Below are positions 1-7,235 of a stretch of DNA of 64,000 nt, in pieces (positions within the stretch are counted from its first letter, which is position 1; each line of letters begins with the position of its first letter). The notes beneath the pieces are model-generated. The model was given only the letters and a program-made list of their open reading frames with translations, had not been told where the DNA came from and did not search any database. Location: contig NZ_JMPL01000003.1 in the NCBI RefSeq assembly GCF_000735365.1, forward strand, positions 57,748 to 121,747. Direction: 5' to 3'. The translations under genes and the position numbers were made by a program. Source of the DNA: Kluyvera ascorbata ATCC 33433 (lineage in GTDB: Bacteria; Pseudomonadota; Gammaproteobacteria; Enterobacterales; Enterobacteriaceae).

Positions 1-39
1 GAATGTGTCATATGGAAACTTCCCGGTCTGGACCTTCGC

Positions 40-609
40 ATGAACTTAACCGCCACTATCCTTCTCGCCCTTGGCATGTCAATGGATGCGTTCGCTGCAT
101 CGATTGGTAAAGGCGCCACGCTACACAAACCTAAATTCTCCGAAGCCCTGCGTACTGGCCTCATTTTTGGCATCATTGAAATGCTAACGCCGCTTATTGG
201 CTGGGGTCTTGGCATGCTGGCGAGTCAGTTCGTTATGGAGTGGAGCCACTGGGTCGCTTTCGTTCTGCTGGTGTTCCTCGGCGGCCGTATGGTATTGGAA
301 GGGTTCCGTGGCACAGATGACGACAATGATGCAGAAACTCCGCGTCGTCATGGTTTCTGGCTGCTGGTGACCACCGCCATTGCCACCAGCCTGGACGCAA
401 TGGCCGTCGGCGTTGGCCTGGCCTTCCTGCAGGTCAACATTCTCGCAACCGCGTTTGCCATCGGCTGCGCGACCTTCTTGATGTCTACCTTAGGGATGAT
501 GGTGGGTCGCTTTATCGGCCCGCTGCTTGGCAAACGGGCCGAAATTTTGGGCGGGATTGTGCTGATTGCTATCGGTGCGCAGATTCTTTACGCCCACTAT
601 ATGGGTTAA
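40..609 (+). CDS. mntP: Manganese efflux pump MntP
   Basis: This is an inner-membrane Mn(II) exporter of 189 aa, close to the 188 aa of E. coli MntP (YebN). It shows the family's internal duplication: the N-terminal half has [10 protein letters not shown] (about residues 12-21) and the second half [11 protein letters not shown] (about 116-126), which supply the acidic membrane residues needed for Mn export. About six hydrophobic segments are visible. The gene converges with rlmA and the two stop codons overlap by 4 bp. In E. coli mntP is controlled by MntR and by a yybP-ykoY Mn riboswitch in its leader; only 39 bp of leader lie in this window, so neither can be judged. Confidence 0.96.
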   Translation: MNLTATILLALGMSMDAFAASIGKGATLHKPKFSEALRTGLIFGIIEMLTPLIGWGLGMLASQFVMEWSHWVAFVLLVFLGGRMVLEGFRGTDDDNDAETPRRHGFWLLVTTAIATSLDAMAVGVGLAFLQVNILATAFAIGCATFLMSTLGMMVGRFIGPLLGKRAEILGGIVLIAIGAQILYAHYMG

Positions 610-1403
610 TCCGCATCTCTTTGCCAGGCGTGAATCGCGAAATCCGTCTGGCATGCAAACTGTGTCTGCTCCGCTAACTTCTCCCACACTTCCGGCTTCG
701 CCCGCCACGCAAACGGCGTCATCTGCAAAAGCGTAACCGCTTCCTGACCGGTCAACTGCATTGGATAGGCCAGCGCATCGTGGCTTTGTAGGGTAAAGCC
801 ATCCAGCACTTCTGAATGCGGCGCGTGAAGCTGCACTTCGTTATAAATCAGCCCTTTCAGCTCGACCAGATGTCGTGGCCCCGGCGTTACGGTTATCACC
901 CAACCGCCCGGTTTCACCACCCGCTTCAGCTCTTGTGGATTACAAGGCGCATAAATACGCACTACCGCATCCATGCTGTTGTCAGCAAAAGGGAGACGTT
1001 GACTGGATGCTACGCAGAAATCCACCTGCGGATAGCGCTTCGCACCATAACGAATCGCGGTTTTCGACACGTCCAGCCCCCACGTTACCTGTGCTTCATC
1101 TGCAAAAGCGTGGGTGTAGTACCCTTCCCCGCAGCCAATATCCAGCAGGTGTTCGGGTTTGATCGCGCGTAATTTAGCGCTGACGGTATCGCGAAGCGGC
1201 TGATAGTGCCCGGCATCAAGAAAGGCGCGACGCGCCTGCATCATCTCGGCGCTATCACCGGGGTCACGGGAGCGTTTATGCTGTACTGGCAGGAGGTTAA
1301 CGTATCCCTCTTTCGCCCGATCGAACTGATGACGCTGCGGGCAAAGATAACTATTGCCGCTGCGCGCTAACGGCGCATGGCAAAGCGGACAACTGTAGGA
1401 CAT
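606..1403 (-). CDS. rlmA: 23S rRNA (guanine-745-N1)-methyltransferase RlmA
   Basis: SAM-dependent methyltransferase that modifies G745 of 23S rRNA. The protein has 265 aa (E. coli about 269). The N-terminal zinc knuckle is intact (C5, C8, C21, H25), followed by the Rossmann-fold SAM motif [10 protein letters not shown] near residues 87-96 and the post-motif [14 protein letters not shown]. The start is the ATG at 1403. It converges on mntP with a 4-bp overlap. In Salmonella a PBP3 paralogue gene lies between rlmA and cspC; here only about 157 bp separate the two, so that gene is absent. Confidence 0.95.
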   Translation of the reverse strand: MSYSCPLCHAPLARSGNSYLCPQRHQFDRAKEGYVNLLPVQHKRSRDPGDSAEMMQARRAFLDAGHYQPLRDTVSAKLRAIKPEHLLDIGCGEGYYTHAFADEAQVTWGLDVSKTAIRYGAKRYPQVDFCVASSQRLPFADNSMDAVVRIYAPCNPQELKRVVKPGGWVITVTPGPRHLVELKGLIYNEVQLHAPHSEVLDGFTLQSHDALAYPMQLTGQEAVTLLQMTPFAWRAKPEVWEKLAEQTQFACQTDFAIHAWQRDAD

Positions 1404-1487
1404 AGCAACTCCGGCTCTATTTTAAAGGGCGAAAGTGTACCGCTATTCAGGCGAAGGAGAAAGGTGAAGCGATGGGCATAAAATGAT

Positions 1488-1511
1488 AAAGCCCCGCATT
1501 AGCGAGGCTTT
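1488..1511 (-). terminator. Terminator downstream of cspC
   Basis: An AAAGCC/GGCTTT stem with an inner CGC/GCG pair and one mismatch lies 50 bp beyond the cspC stop. On the minus strand it is followed by TTT and an AT-rich run, which fits a rho-independent terminator of the yobF-cspC unit. Confidence 0.6.
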
Positions 1512-1560
1512 ATGTCTGATAATGTCGCGCTAACGCGCTGCAAGATCAGTGATTGTCGAA

Positions 1561-1770
1561 TCAGATAGCGGTTACGTTAACAGCCGCTGGGCCTTTCTGG
1601 CCGTCCTGAATTTCGAACTCAACGTTCTGACCTTCAGCCAGAGTTTTGAAGCCGTTACCCTGGATTGCAGAGAAATGTACGAATACATCTTTGCTGCCGT
1701 CAGCAGGAGTAATGAAACCAAAACCTTTAGACTCGTTGAACCACTTAACTTGACCTTTAATCTTTGCCAT
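1561..1770 (-). CDS. cspC: Cold shock-like protein CspC
   Basis: A 69-aa single cold-shock domain that appears identical to E. coli CspC. Both RNA-binding motifs are present: RNP1 KGFGFITP (about residues 17-24) and RNP2 VFVHF (about 29-33). CspC is constitutively expressed, binds single-stranded RNA and stabilises stress mRNAs such as rpoS. The start is the ATG at 1770, preceded by AAGGAA at good spacing; an in-frame TTG six bases upstream lies too close to this site. It is the second gene after yobF, and the shared transcript ends at the hairpin near 1500. Confidence 0.97.
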
Positions 1771-1782
1771 TTGCAAAATTCC

Positions 1783-1927
1783 TTAGAGTGTTTTCTGCGC
1801 CCGCAGGCGTTTTCATAGATAAAACTGAGACATGACTGCATGCGGCACTAATATAAGGTTCGGCAGAGAAGCGGTATTCAACGTCAACGTGTTTACTCAG
1901 AACTTCTTTACTGATAATGCCATACAT
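1783..1927 (-). pseudogene. yobF: Small stress protein YobF, frame broken by one extra base
   Basis: YobF is a 47-aa stress-associated protein (DUF2527) encoded directly upstream of cspC. From the ATG at 1927 the frame reads like E. coli YobF through the motif VSVLSM. It then leaves the family sequence and, as written, runs on to a TAA at 1757-1759 inside cspC. Removing one base from the 4-T run at 1810-1813 restores the tail KRLRAQKTL and a stop at 1783-1785, giving exactly 47 aa, the usual length. I therefore read this as an intact gene with a one-base insertion, most simply a sequencing error. The function of YobF is not well known. Confidence 0.8.
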
Positions 1928-2644
1928 AAACAGAACTGTACCTCGTTTAACCCAAAACGTGTTATCACATACAACGTTAATAATGGCAAGCCATTTTTAA
2001 AGGTGTCTCGATCAGCCGCACAAATCCCAACAATTCCGTTGTCTCGAGGCGCATTTCCCCACAACAAAACGCGGTGTTTAATGAATGTTAGCAGACCTGA
2101 AATGTGACCTAGCTTACGGTAACGTAAGACATTTTTAACATAGACCAACTTTTTTTCAGCGTCCAGATTAACCTTATCGCCTCAAAAATTTTTTATATCG
2201 TTAGATTATTTTCGCTATAACATTTTCGCATGCCGATTAGCCCGTCAGTTATAAGTACCCTGTCCGAACCCGTCGACCAAACGATGAGCATACGACTCAC
2301 AATCACATCTTATATTGCACCAAAATAATGAAAGTTTCGTGACATTGCTTCAATACAAAGCAATAAAAACGTTTCGCTATTATGGTGCAGATTATGCTTG
2401 ACCCACCGGGTGATTAATTAACCACTTCGTACAAGGTTAATACGAACAATAATATCTCTGCGTGAGGAATAGATTAATTGAATGATTTATAGGCAATAAT
2501 AACATAACGTTATAGATAAGGCCGTCTGGACAGGGGACAAATATATCCTTTCTCCATTGCGCAATAAGCGTGGCATGTGGCGTAACGGCTGAGAGTAAGG
2601 AGAGCGGAAATAAGCGCACCAGGACAGTGCATCGAGCGGCGTCC
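1928..2644. other. Long AT-rich intergenic region upstream of yobF-cspC
   Basis: About 720 bp with no credible gene. It must hold the yobF-cspC promoter and leader. A perfect 6-bp inverted repeat around four bases, CTTACGGTAACGTAAG, lies at 2113-2128, and there are several AT tracts near 2155-2220 and 2320-2520. Short frames on both strands lack Shine-Dalgarno sites or family resemblance. Confidence 0.5.
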
Positions 2645-2665
2645 GGCAGCCTGAATCAGGCTGCC
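2645..2665 (-). terminator. Strong hairpin downstream of yebO
   Basis: A perfect 10-bp inverted repeat, GGCAGCCTGA around one base, lies about 20 bp past the yebO stop. There is no T tract on either strand, so it may be a 3'-end stabiliser or a rho-dependent end rather than a classical intrinsic terminator. Confidence 0.45.
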
Positions 2666-2686
2666 CGGCGTTGGCTGTTAAAGATA

Positions 2687-2980
2687 CTATCGTTCTGCCA
2701 CCAGGCGAATGAAATCATCTTTGCTTTCGTCTTCAACTTCTTCTGCTTTTGGTGCCTCTTCTTCCTTCGCTTCCGGCTCATTGGCTTCGCATAAACGACG
2801 CAGCAGCGCATTCTGGCGCTTTTGCTGATCGAGCAGCGATTCAAGGAGTTCAATTTGCTCGTTAGCGCGGGAGCTGGCGCGATTCACAAAGAACCACAAC
2901 ACCAGACCGACTAACAGCAGCAGGAAGGAAAATGCCAGAGATACCAGATTTAATGCCCCAGAACTTACAAGATCACTCAT
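2687..2980 (-). CDS. yebO: Small membrane protein YebO
   Basis: A 97-aa protein (E. coli 95) of unknown function. One N-terminal membrane segment (about residues 10-32, ending LWFFVNRASSR) is followed by a predicted coiled-coil stretch (NEQIELLESLLDQQKRQNAL). A variable acidic linker (about 66-88, rich in E and K) leads to the conserved end FIRLVAER. The match to E. coli YebO covers the whole length apart from the acidic linker. It lies downstream of mgrB on the same strand, 73 bp from its stop, so transcription from the PhoP-controlled mgrB promoter could continue into it. Confidence 0.93.
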   Translation of the reverse strand: MSDLVSSGALNLVSLAFSFLLLLVGLVLWFFVNRASSRANEQIELLESLLDQQKRQNALLRRLCEANEPEAKEEEAPKAEEVEDESKDDFIRLVAER

Positions 2981-3053
2981 TTTACCACCTCAAAAGGAAC
3001 GATCTATTCTACCACTCACATTACGGAAGGAAATCATAGCCGGCAAAAATGTT

Positions 3054-3197
3054 TTACCAGGGTATAAACCGGTTAATGCTGCAAATGCCGCTGAAAAACT
3101 GAACATCCTGATCGCACATCACGTTGATCATCTGTGTCCAGAGCAGCAGGCAGGCGGCAATCACGAGTATTAGTAATACCCACCGAAACTTTTTCAC
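3054..3197 (-). CDS. mgrB: PhoQ feedback inhibitor MgrB
   Basis: A 47-aa inner-membrane peptide that binds the sensor PhoQ and represses PhoP-regulated genes; its loss causes polymyxin resistance in related bacteria. The sequence shows a short KKFRW N-terminus, one membrane helix, and a periplasmic part with the two conserved cysteines in [13 protein letters not shown], ending RFIPW. It uses a GTG start at 3197 preceded by GGAG. The length equals E. coli MgrB and the frame is intact, so no inactivating lesion is present. A PhoP-box-like repeat lies about 55-70 bp upstream. Confidence 0.95.
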   Translation of the reverse strand: MKKFRWVLLILVIAACLLLWTQMINVMCDQDVQFFSGICSINRFIPW

Positions 3198-3233
3198 TCC
3201 ACTCTCCGCATGAATTCTTATTCAGATGCAACC

Positions 3234-3268
3234 AGGTTAGCATGCTAACCTTAAACCGCGGCTAACTG
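3234..3268 (-). promoter_or_regulatory. Candidate PhoP box and promoter of mgrB
   Basis: On the minus strand CAGTTA-GCCGC-GGTTTA (3252-3268) fits the PhoP direct repeat of two hexamers spaced by five bases. A perfect 18-bp palindrome, AGGTTAGCATGCTAACCT, follows at 3234-3251 and contains possible -10 elements. The arrangement matches the known PhoP control of mgrB; the assignment is by motif only. Confidence 0.6.
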
Positions 3269-3365
3269 TAACGGCATCTCCCGCTTTTAGGAATCAGAGA
3301 CTTGTGTCAATCCGTTATCGCAGTAACGTAGTATTCATGAAAGAAATAATAGAAGAGGAATTCTT

Positions 3366-3605
3366 ATGCGCCTGTTTATCAGAACTATCGTTTTTCTGGT
3401 TATCGTATCGATCGGGGTGCTCCTGAGCGGTTACGGCGTACTGGTGGGAAGCCAGAAAACGGCTGGCGGCCTGGGCCTGCAATGTAAGTATCTGACTGCA
3501 CAAGGCTATAGCACCGCATTTTATCTACACGGTGACAATGGTGTGGTCGGTCGGTCTAGTTGCCCGCTGCTGAGAAAAAGTACAAGCGTGGTCGATAACG
3601 GTTAA
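3366..3605 (+). CDS. yobH: Small membrane/secreted protein YobH
   Basis: A 79-aa protein, the same length as E. coli YobH, with an N-terminal hydrophobic segment (about residues 5-27) that is either a signal anchor or an uncleaved signal. Two cysteines (in LQCKYL and SSCPLLRKS) would face the periplasm and could form a disulfide. The start at 3366 has AGAGGA six bases upstream. It is transcribed away from mgrB, so the roughly 170 bp between them carries both promoters. The function is unknown. Confidence 0.92.
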   Translation: MRLFIRTIVFLVIVSIGVLLSGYGVLVGSQKTAGGLGLQCKYLTAQGYSTAFYLHGDNGVVGRSSCPLLRKSTSVVDNG

Positions 3606-3613
3606 AAATGAGT

Positions 3614-3645
3614 AAAAAAAGCCCGGTTCAACGCCGGGCTTTCTT
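3614..3645. terminator. Bidirectional terminator between yobH and kdgR
   Basis: GCCCGG/CCGGGC stem at about 3621-3639 with an A tract before and a T-rich run after it. It serves the convergent genes yobH (plus) and kdgR (minus). Confidence 0.8.
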
Positions 3646-3654
3646 ATTTCAAAC

Positions 3655-4446
3655 TCAGAACGGGTAATCGTTGTATCCCATCTGCTCTGAAATTTTACGC
3701 GCTGCGGTATGCAGCATCGCCACATACTCATGCAGACGTTCTTCAGAAAAACGCAGCGTTGGGAAAGAAATACTCAACCCGGCGATCACCACGCCAAAAC
3801 GATCGAATACCGGTACGCCGATGCAGCGCAGCCCTTCTTCCTGTTCTTCGTTATCTTCACCCCAGCCCTGTTTACGTACCTGCTCCAGAACGGTAATCAG
3901 TTCATCGGTATTCGCAATGGTGCGCTCGGTGCTGCATTTATACTCAACCCCTTCGAGGATCTGACGAACCTCAGCCGTGTCGCGCCATGCCAGCAGTACT
4001 TTACCAATCGCGGTGCTGTACAGTGGATTCCGGCGACCTACGCGAGAGTACATACGCAGGTTGTACATAGAGTCGATTTTATGAATGTAGACAATGCTGT
4101 CTTCATCCAGCGCGCCCAGGTGAATGGTCTCTTTCGTCAGACGAGAGAGTTCGCGCATCTGGATATCCGCACTGCGGATTAAATCGACGTTCTGCAGGGC
4201 ACGCGCACCTAGCTCAAACAGCTTCAGCGTGAGTGAATACTTTTCGGATTCTCCTTCCTGGGCAACGTATCCCAATGATTTCATGGTTTGCAAAAAGCGA
4301 TAGACGGTGCTTTTTGACATCATGACGCGTTGCGACAGTTCAGTAATACCAATTTCGCGTTCTTCGCCAAGTGCCTGCAGGATACCAAATACCTTGAGTA
4401 CCGAAGAGACAGAATCTGGTTGTTTGTCCAAATCCGTTGCTGACAT
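3655..4446 (-). CDS. kdgR: IclR-family repressor KdgR
   Basis: Repressor of pectin and 2-keto-3-deoxygluconate (KDG) catabolism; KDG releases it from DNA. The protein has 263 aa and is nearly identical to E. coli KdgR. The winged helix-turn-helix lies at about residues 14-75 (ITELSQRVMMSKSTVYRFLQTMKSLGY), and the C-terminal IclR effector domain at about 80-255. The gene is divergent from yebQ. It is relevant that a pectin-type transport and hydrolase locus with a good KdgR-box match lies at the other end of this window, and that eda, a known KdgR target in E. coli, is also here. Confidence 0.97.
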   Translation of the reverse strand: MSATDLDKQPDSVSSVLKVFGILQALGEEREIGITELSQRVMMSKSTVYRFLQTMKSLGYVAQEGESEKYSLTLKLFELGARALQNVDLIRSADIQMRELSRLTKETIHLGALDEDSIVYIHKIDSMYNLRMYSRVGRRNPLYSTAIGKVLLAWRDTAEVRQILEGVEYKCSTERTIANTDELITVLEQVRKQGWGEDNEEQEEGLRCIGVPVFDRFGVVIAGLSISFPTLRFSEERLHEYVAMLHTAARKISEQMGYNDYPF

Positions 4447-4474
4447 TTATCACCTCATCGCAACTGTTTTATAA

Positions 4475-4496
4475 AAATTAGAACCGGTTTTTATTA
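4475..4496. promoter_or_regulatory. Possible operator between kdgR and yebQ
   Basis: A partly symmetric AT-rich element centred on AACCGGTT lies about 35 bp upstream of kdgR, in the shared kdgR/yebQ intergenic region. It resembles a KdgR box only loosely (GAAC and GTTTT half sites with shorter spacing than consensus), so autoregulation is possible but unproven. Confidence 0.3.
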
Positions 4497-4623
4497 TAAT
4501 TTCGCAATGCCTCCGTAGCAATGAAACTTCTGTGACCTGGTTACAAATCTACGACATTCAAACGAATAATCGATGCTAGAATCATTCTCTGGATAATAAT
4601 TTACATGAAAACAAGTTTCTAAC

Positions 4624-5996
4624 ATGACTCGAAACCTGATTGATGGCCTTCCGACCCCTCAACGTTACGGGCTATTCTTACCATTGTTATCGGCATTACG
4701 ATGGCAGTGCTAGACGGGGCTATTGCTAACGTTGCGCTACCCACCATAGCAACAGATTTGCACGCCTCACCGGCAGCGTCCATCTGGATAGTTAACGCCT
4801 ACCAGATAGCGATTGTTATCTCCCTGCTCTCCCTCTCTTTCCTCGGCGACATGATTGGCTACCACCGCATTTATAAAGCGGGTCTGGTGGTCTTCACGCT
4901 GGCTTCACTGTTTTGCGCGTTCTCCAATTCCCTGGAAATGCTTACATTAGCGCGTATTCTGCAAGGCTTCGGCGGCGCCGCGCTCATGAGCGTCAACACG
5001 GCGCTCATTCGCCTGATTTACCCACAGCGTCAGTTAGGTCGTGGGATGGGGATAAACTCTTTCGTGGTCGCGGTCTCTTCGGCAGCAGGCCCCACTATTG
5101 CAGCGGCGATTCTTTCACTCGCCAACTGGCAGTGGCTTTTCTTTATTAACGTGCCGCTCGGGATTATTGCCTGGTTACTGGCCGTCCGCTTCCTGCCTTC
5201 AAACGGTACACGTAGTCAGACGCAACGCTTCGACCTGCCGAGCGCAGTGATGAATGCGCTTACTTTTGGTCTGCTTATCACGGCGCTGAGTGGCTTTGCT
5301 CAAGGGCAGTCCACTCAAGTGGTGCTGCTGGAAATCGTTGCGCTGCTGGTGATTGGCTTCTTCTTCGTCCGTCGCCAGCTGCGTCTGCCGGTGCCGCTGC
5401 TACCGGTCGACCTGCTGCGTATTCCGCTGTTCTCACTGTCCATTTGCACTTCTATCTGCTCTTTCTGTGCGCAAATGCTGGCAATGGTGTCGCTGCCGTT
5501 CTTCCTGCAGTCGGTTGTCGGCCGTACCGAGGTAGAGACTGGATTGCTGCTGACGCCGTGGCCGCTGGCGACCATGGTGATGGCTCCGCTAGCGGGCTAT
5601 CTTATCGAGCGCGTTCATGCGGGTCTGCTGGGGGCGCTGGGTATGGCAATTATGGCCTGCGGCCTGTTTGGGTTGGCGTTGCTGCCGTCGTCACCGAGCG
5701 ATATCGATATTATCTGGCGTATGCTGCTGTGCGGTGCCGGCTTTGGCCTCTTCCAGTCACCGAACAACCACACCATCATTGCTTCCGCACCGCGTAACCG
5801 CAGCGGTGGCGCCAGCGGCATGCTCGGTACCGCGCGATTGCTGGGACAAAGTACCGGTGCAGCGCTCGTCGCCCTGATGTTTAACTCTTTTGGCAACGGC
5901 GGTACTCACGTATCACTGCTGTTGGCCGGTACGCTAGCAGTCGTCGCCACGTTGTTCAGCGGACTGCGCGTCACGCAGCCGCGCGCGCAAAGCTAA
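4624..5996 (+). pseudogene. yebQ: MFS efflux transporter YebQ, frameshift near the N-terminus
   Basis: Drug:H+ antiporter-like major facilitator protein of the DHA2 (14-helix) type, about 457 aa in E. coli. The natural start is the ATG at 4624, encoding TRNLIDGLPTPQRYG, which matches the family. At 4669-4671 the run GGG is one G short of what the family needs. The frame then stops soon, while the rest (AILTIVIGITMAVLDG onward) is open in another frame from 4671 to 5996. An internal ATG at 4701 could start a 431-aa protein lacking about 25 residues, including half of helix 1. The rest is intact: GDMIGYHRIY loop motif, GRGMGINSFVVAVSSAAGP motif C. A one-base sequencing deletion is the simplest explanation. 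Confidence 0.85.
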
Positions 5997-6017
5997 AATC
6001 CTGTCGAGCGTCATACC

Positions 6018-6623
6018 TCAAGGGGTATGGCGCATTGCCAATGGGCCATCACTCAAATCGTCCAGAAGACGGTTGCGGAAGATAAACAGACAGGCCTCGT
6101 TAAAATTCGTGGCACCAAGGCGTTCATAGAGCGCCGTTCTTTCCCGGTAAAGCCCTTTAACCGATACCTTCAATACGCCCGCTATTTCCTCCATCGACAT
6201 CCCTGCGTTCAGCATGCGAAGCATGCTTTGCTCATGCACGCTAAGTCCGAGATTCTCGAGCCATACTGGCGTCAGACGTTTGCTCTTCATATTAAGAAAC
6301 AGCGTGAGTAGGCCTGCCATATCTCCTGATGATCGCGATGTGTTTAAAAACATCTTCAGGCTAAACAGCTGTGACTCCCGTTGACGCATATCCAGCATCA
6401 CGCAATAGACAGGCTTCCTGGCCTTTACGGCATTTATAATCAGGTAGTCATAACAACGCAGCGGTGAGCGGCTATCGATCAGTACAGAATACTCGTCAGC
6501 CTGACTTTCAAAAACCTGGTGGTTAATCGAACTGAGTTGGATGATGTCAGGGAAAAATATTTTTATACCTTTGACGAGATAACAATCCTGCGTCACTAAC
6601 AGTATTGATGTTGCCACAATCAT
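6018..6623 (-). CDS. LuxR-type helix-turn-helix regulator next to the pga operon
   Basis: A 201-aa protein with a C-terminal LuxR/GerE DNA-binding domain (about residues 125-185, with LSVHEQSMLRMLNAGMSMEEIAGVL then the recognition helix VSVKGLYRERTALYERLG). The N-terminal 115 residues are a divergent, receiver-like region beginning ATSILLVTQDCYLVKGI. I do not see a clear phosphoacceptor aspartate, so it resembles RcsA/BglJ-type atypical regulators. It is divergent from pgaABCD across a 612-bp AT-rich region and convergent with yebQ. By position a role in control of pga is likely, but this is inference. I do not recognise a named gene. Confidence 0.85.
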   Translation of the reverse strand: MIVATSILLVTQDCYLVKGIKIFFPDIIQLSSINHQVFESQADEYSVLIDSRSPLRCYDYLIINAVKARKPVYCVMLDMRQRESQLFSLKMFLNTSRSSGDMAGLLTLFLNMKSKRLTPVWLENLGLSVHEQSMLRMLNAGMSMEEIAGVLKVSVKGLYRERTALYERLGATNFNEACLFIFRNRLLDDLSDGPLAMRHTP

Positions 6624-7235
6624 CCCTTTATATTTTCAAACAAGAGCGTCCATGGAAGAAGTGGATAGAATGCCGTCTCACAATATTTTTATTATGATGA
6701 TAGGGCTTCACCACCTTTAATAAAGGTGTATTTTATGAGTTCATCCCTTCTCTAAAAAGAAGTATCATTACGTCTAGTACGGTTAATTATAATTAAATTG
6801 CAACAGAGTAAAAGAGAGCATTCTGGACATTAGGAATTTCTGTCAAAAACTGTCCCAAATGTGCCCATAAAAGCCTGAAAAAGAATACTAAAACGCAGTT
6901 ACCAGAATGGTTTCAAAAAAATCAAAAAACAATAAAACGCATTAATATCAATATGATAAAAATACAAACCCGATCTCGTGATTACAAAAATTCCGAATCA
7001 CCACAGATAAATCCTAAAACATTAGCCTTCCTCGAACATATTTAACAACAACCATATCAGGTGTATATTGCTTGGCATTCCCAGCCATTAATAAGGAAGC
7101 CATTTATTTCCATAAAATAAACCGACCATCGCAATGTGCAATCAGGATAAATGCGTTCATGACCTTACCTTTCACCCAGCGCTGAAAGGCGGATAGGTTT
7201 TGCAGTGACTTTTGATACACCAATGGCTAATAGAT
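6624..7235. promoter_or_regulatory. AT-rich divergent regulatory region of pgaA and the LuxR regulator
   Basis: About 610 bp with no credible gene, markedly richer in A and T than the flanking genes. A perfect 17-base palindrome, CACCTTTAATAAAGGTG, lies at 6712-6728 and could be an operator. In the 145 bp before and at the pgaA start, GGA trinucleotides occur at 7095, 7145, 7191 and 7238, the last overlapping the start codon. This fits a CsrA-controlled leader as known for E. coli pgaA. No promoter could be fixed with confidence. Confidence 0.5.

Noticed and set aside
2437-2619. A 60-codon minus-strand frame in the gap upstream of yobF
   Set aside because: No Shine-Dalgarno site, no membrane or signal pattern and no recognised relative.
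6624-7235. An insertion sequence or attachment site bordering the pga block
   Set aside because: No transposase fragment, terminal inverted repeats, target duplication or tRNA gene was found at either end.
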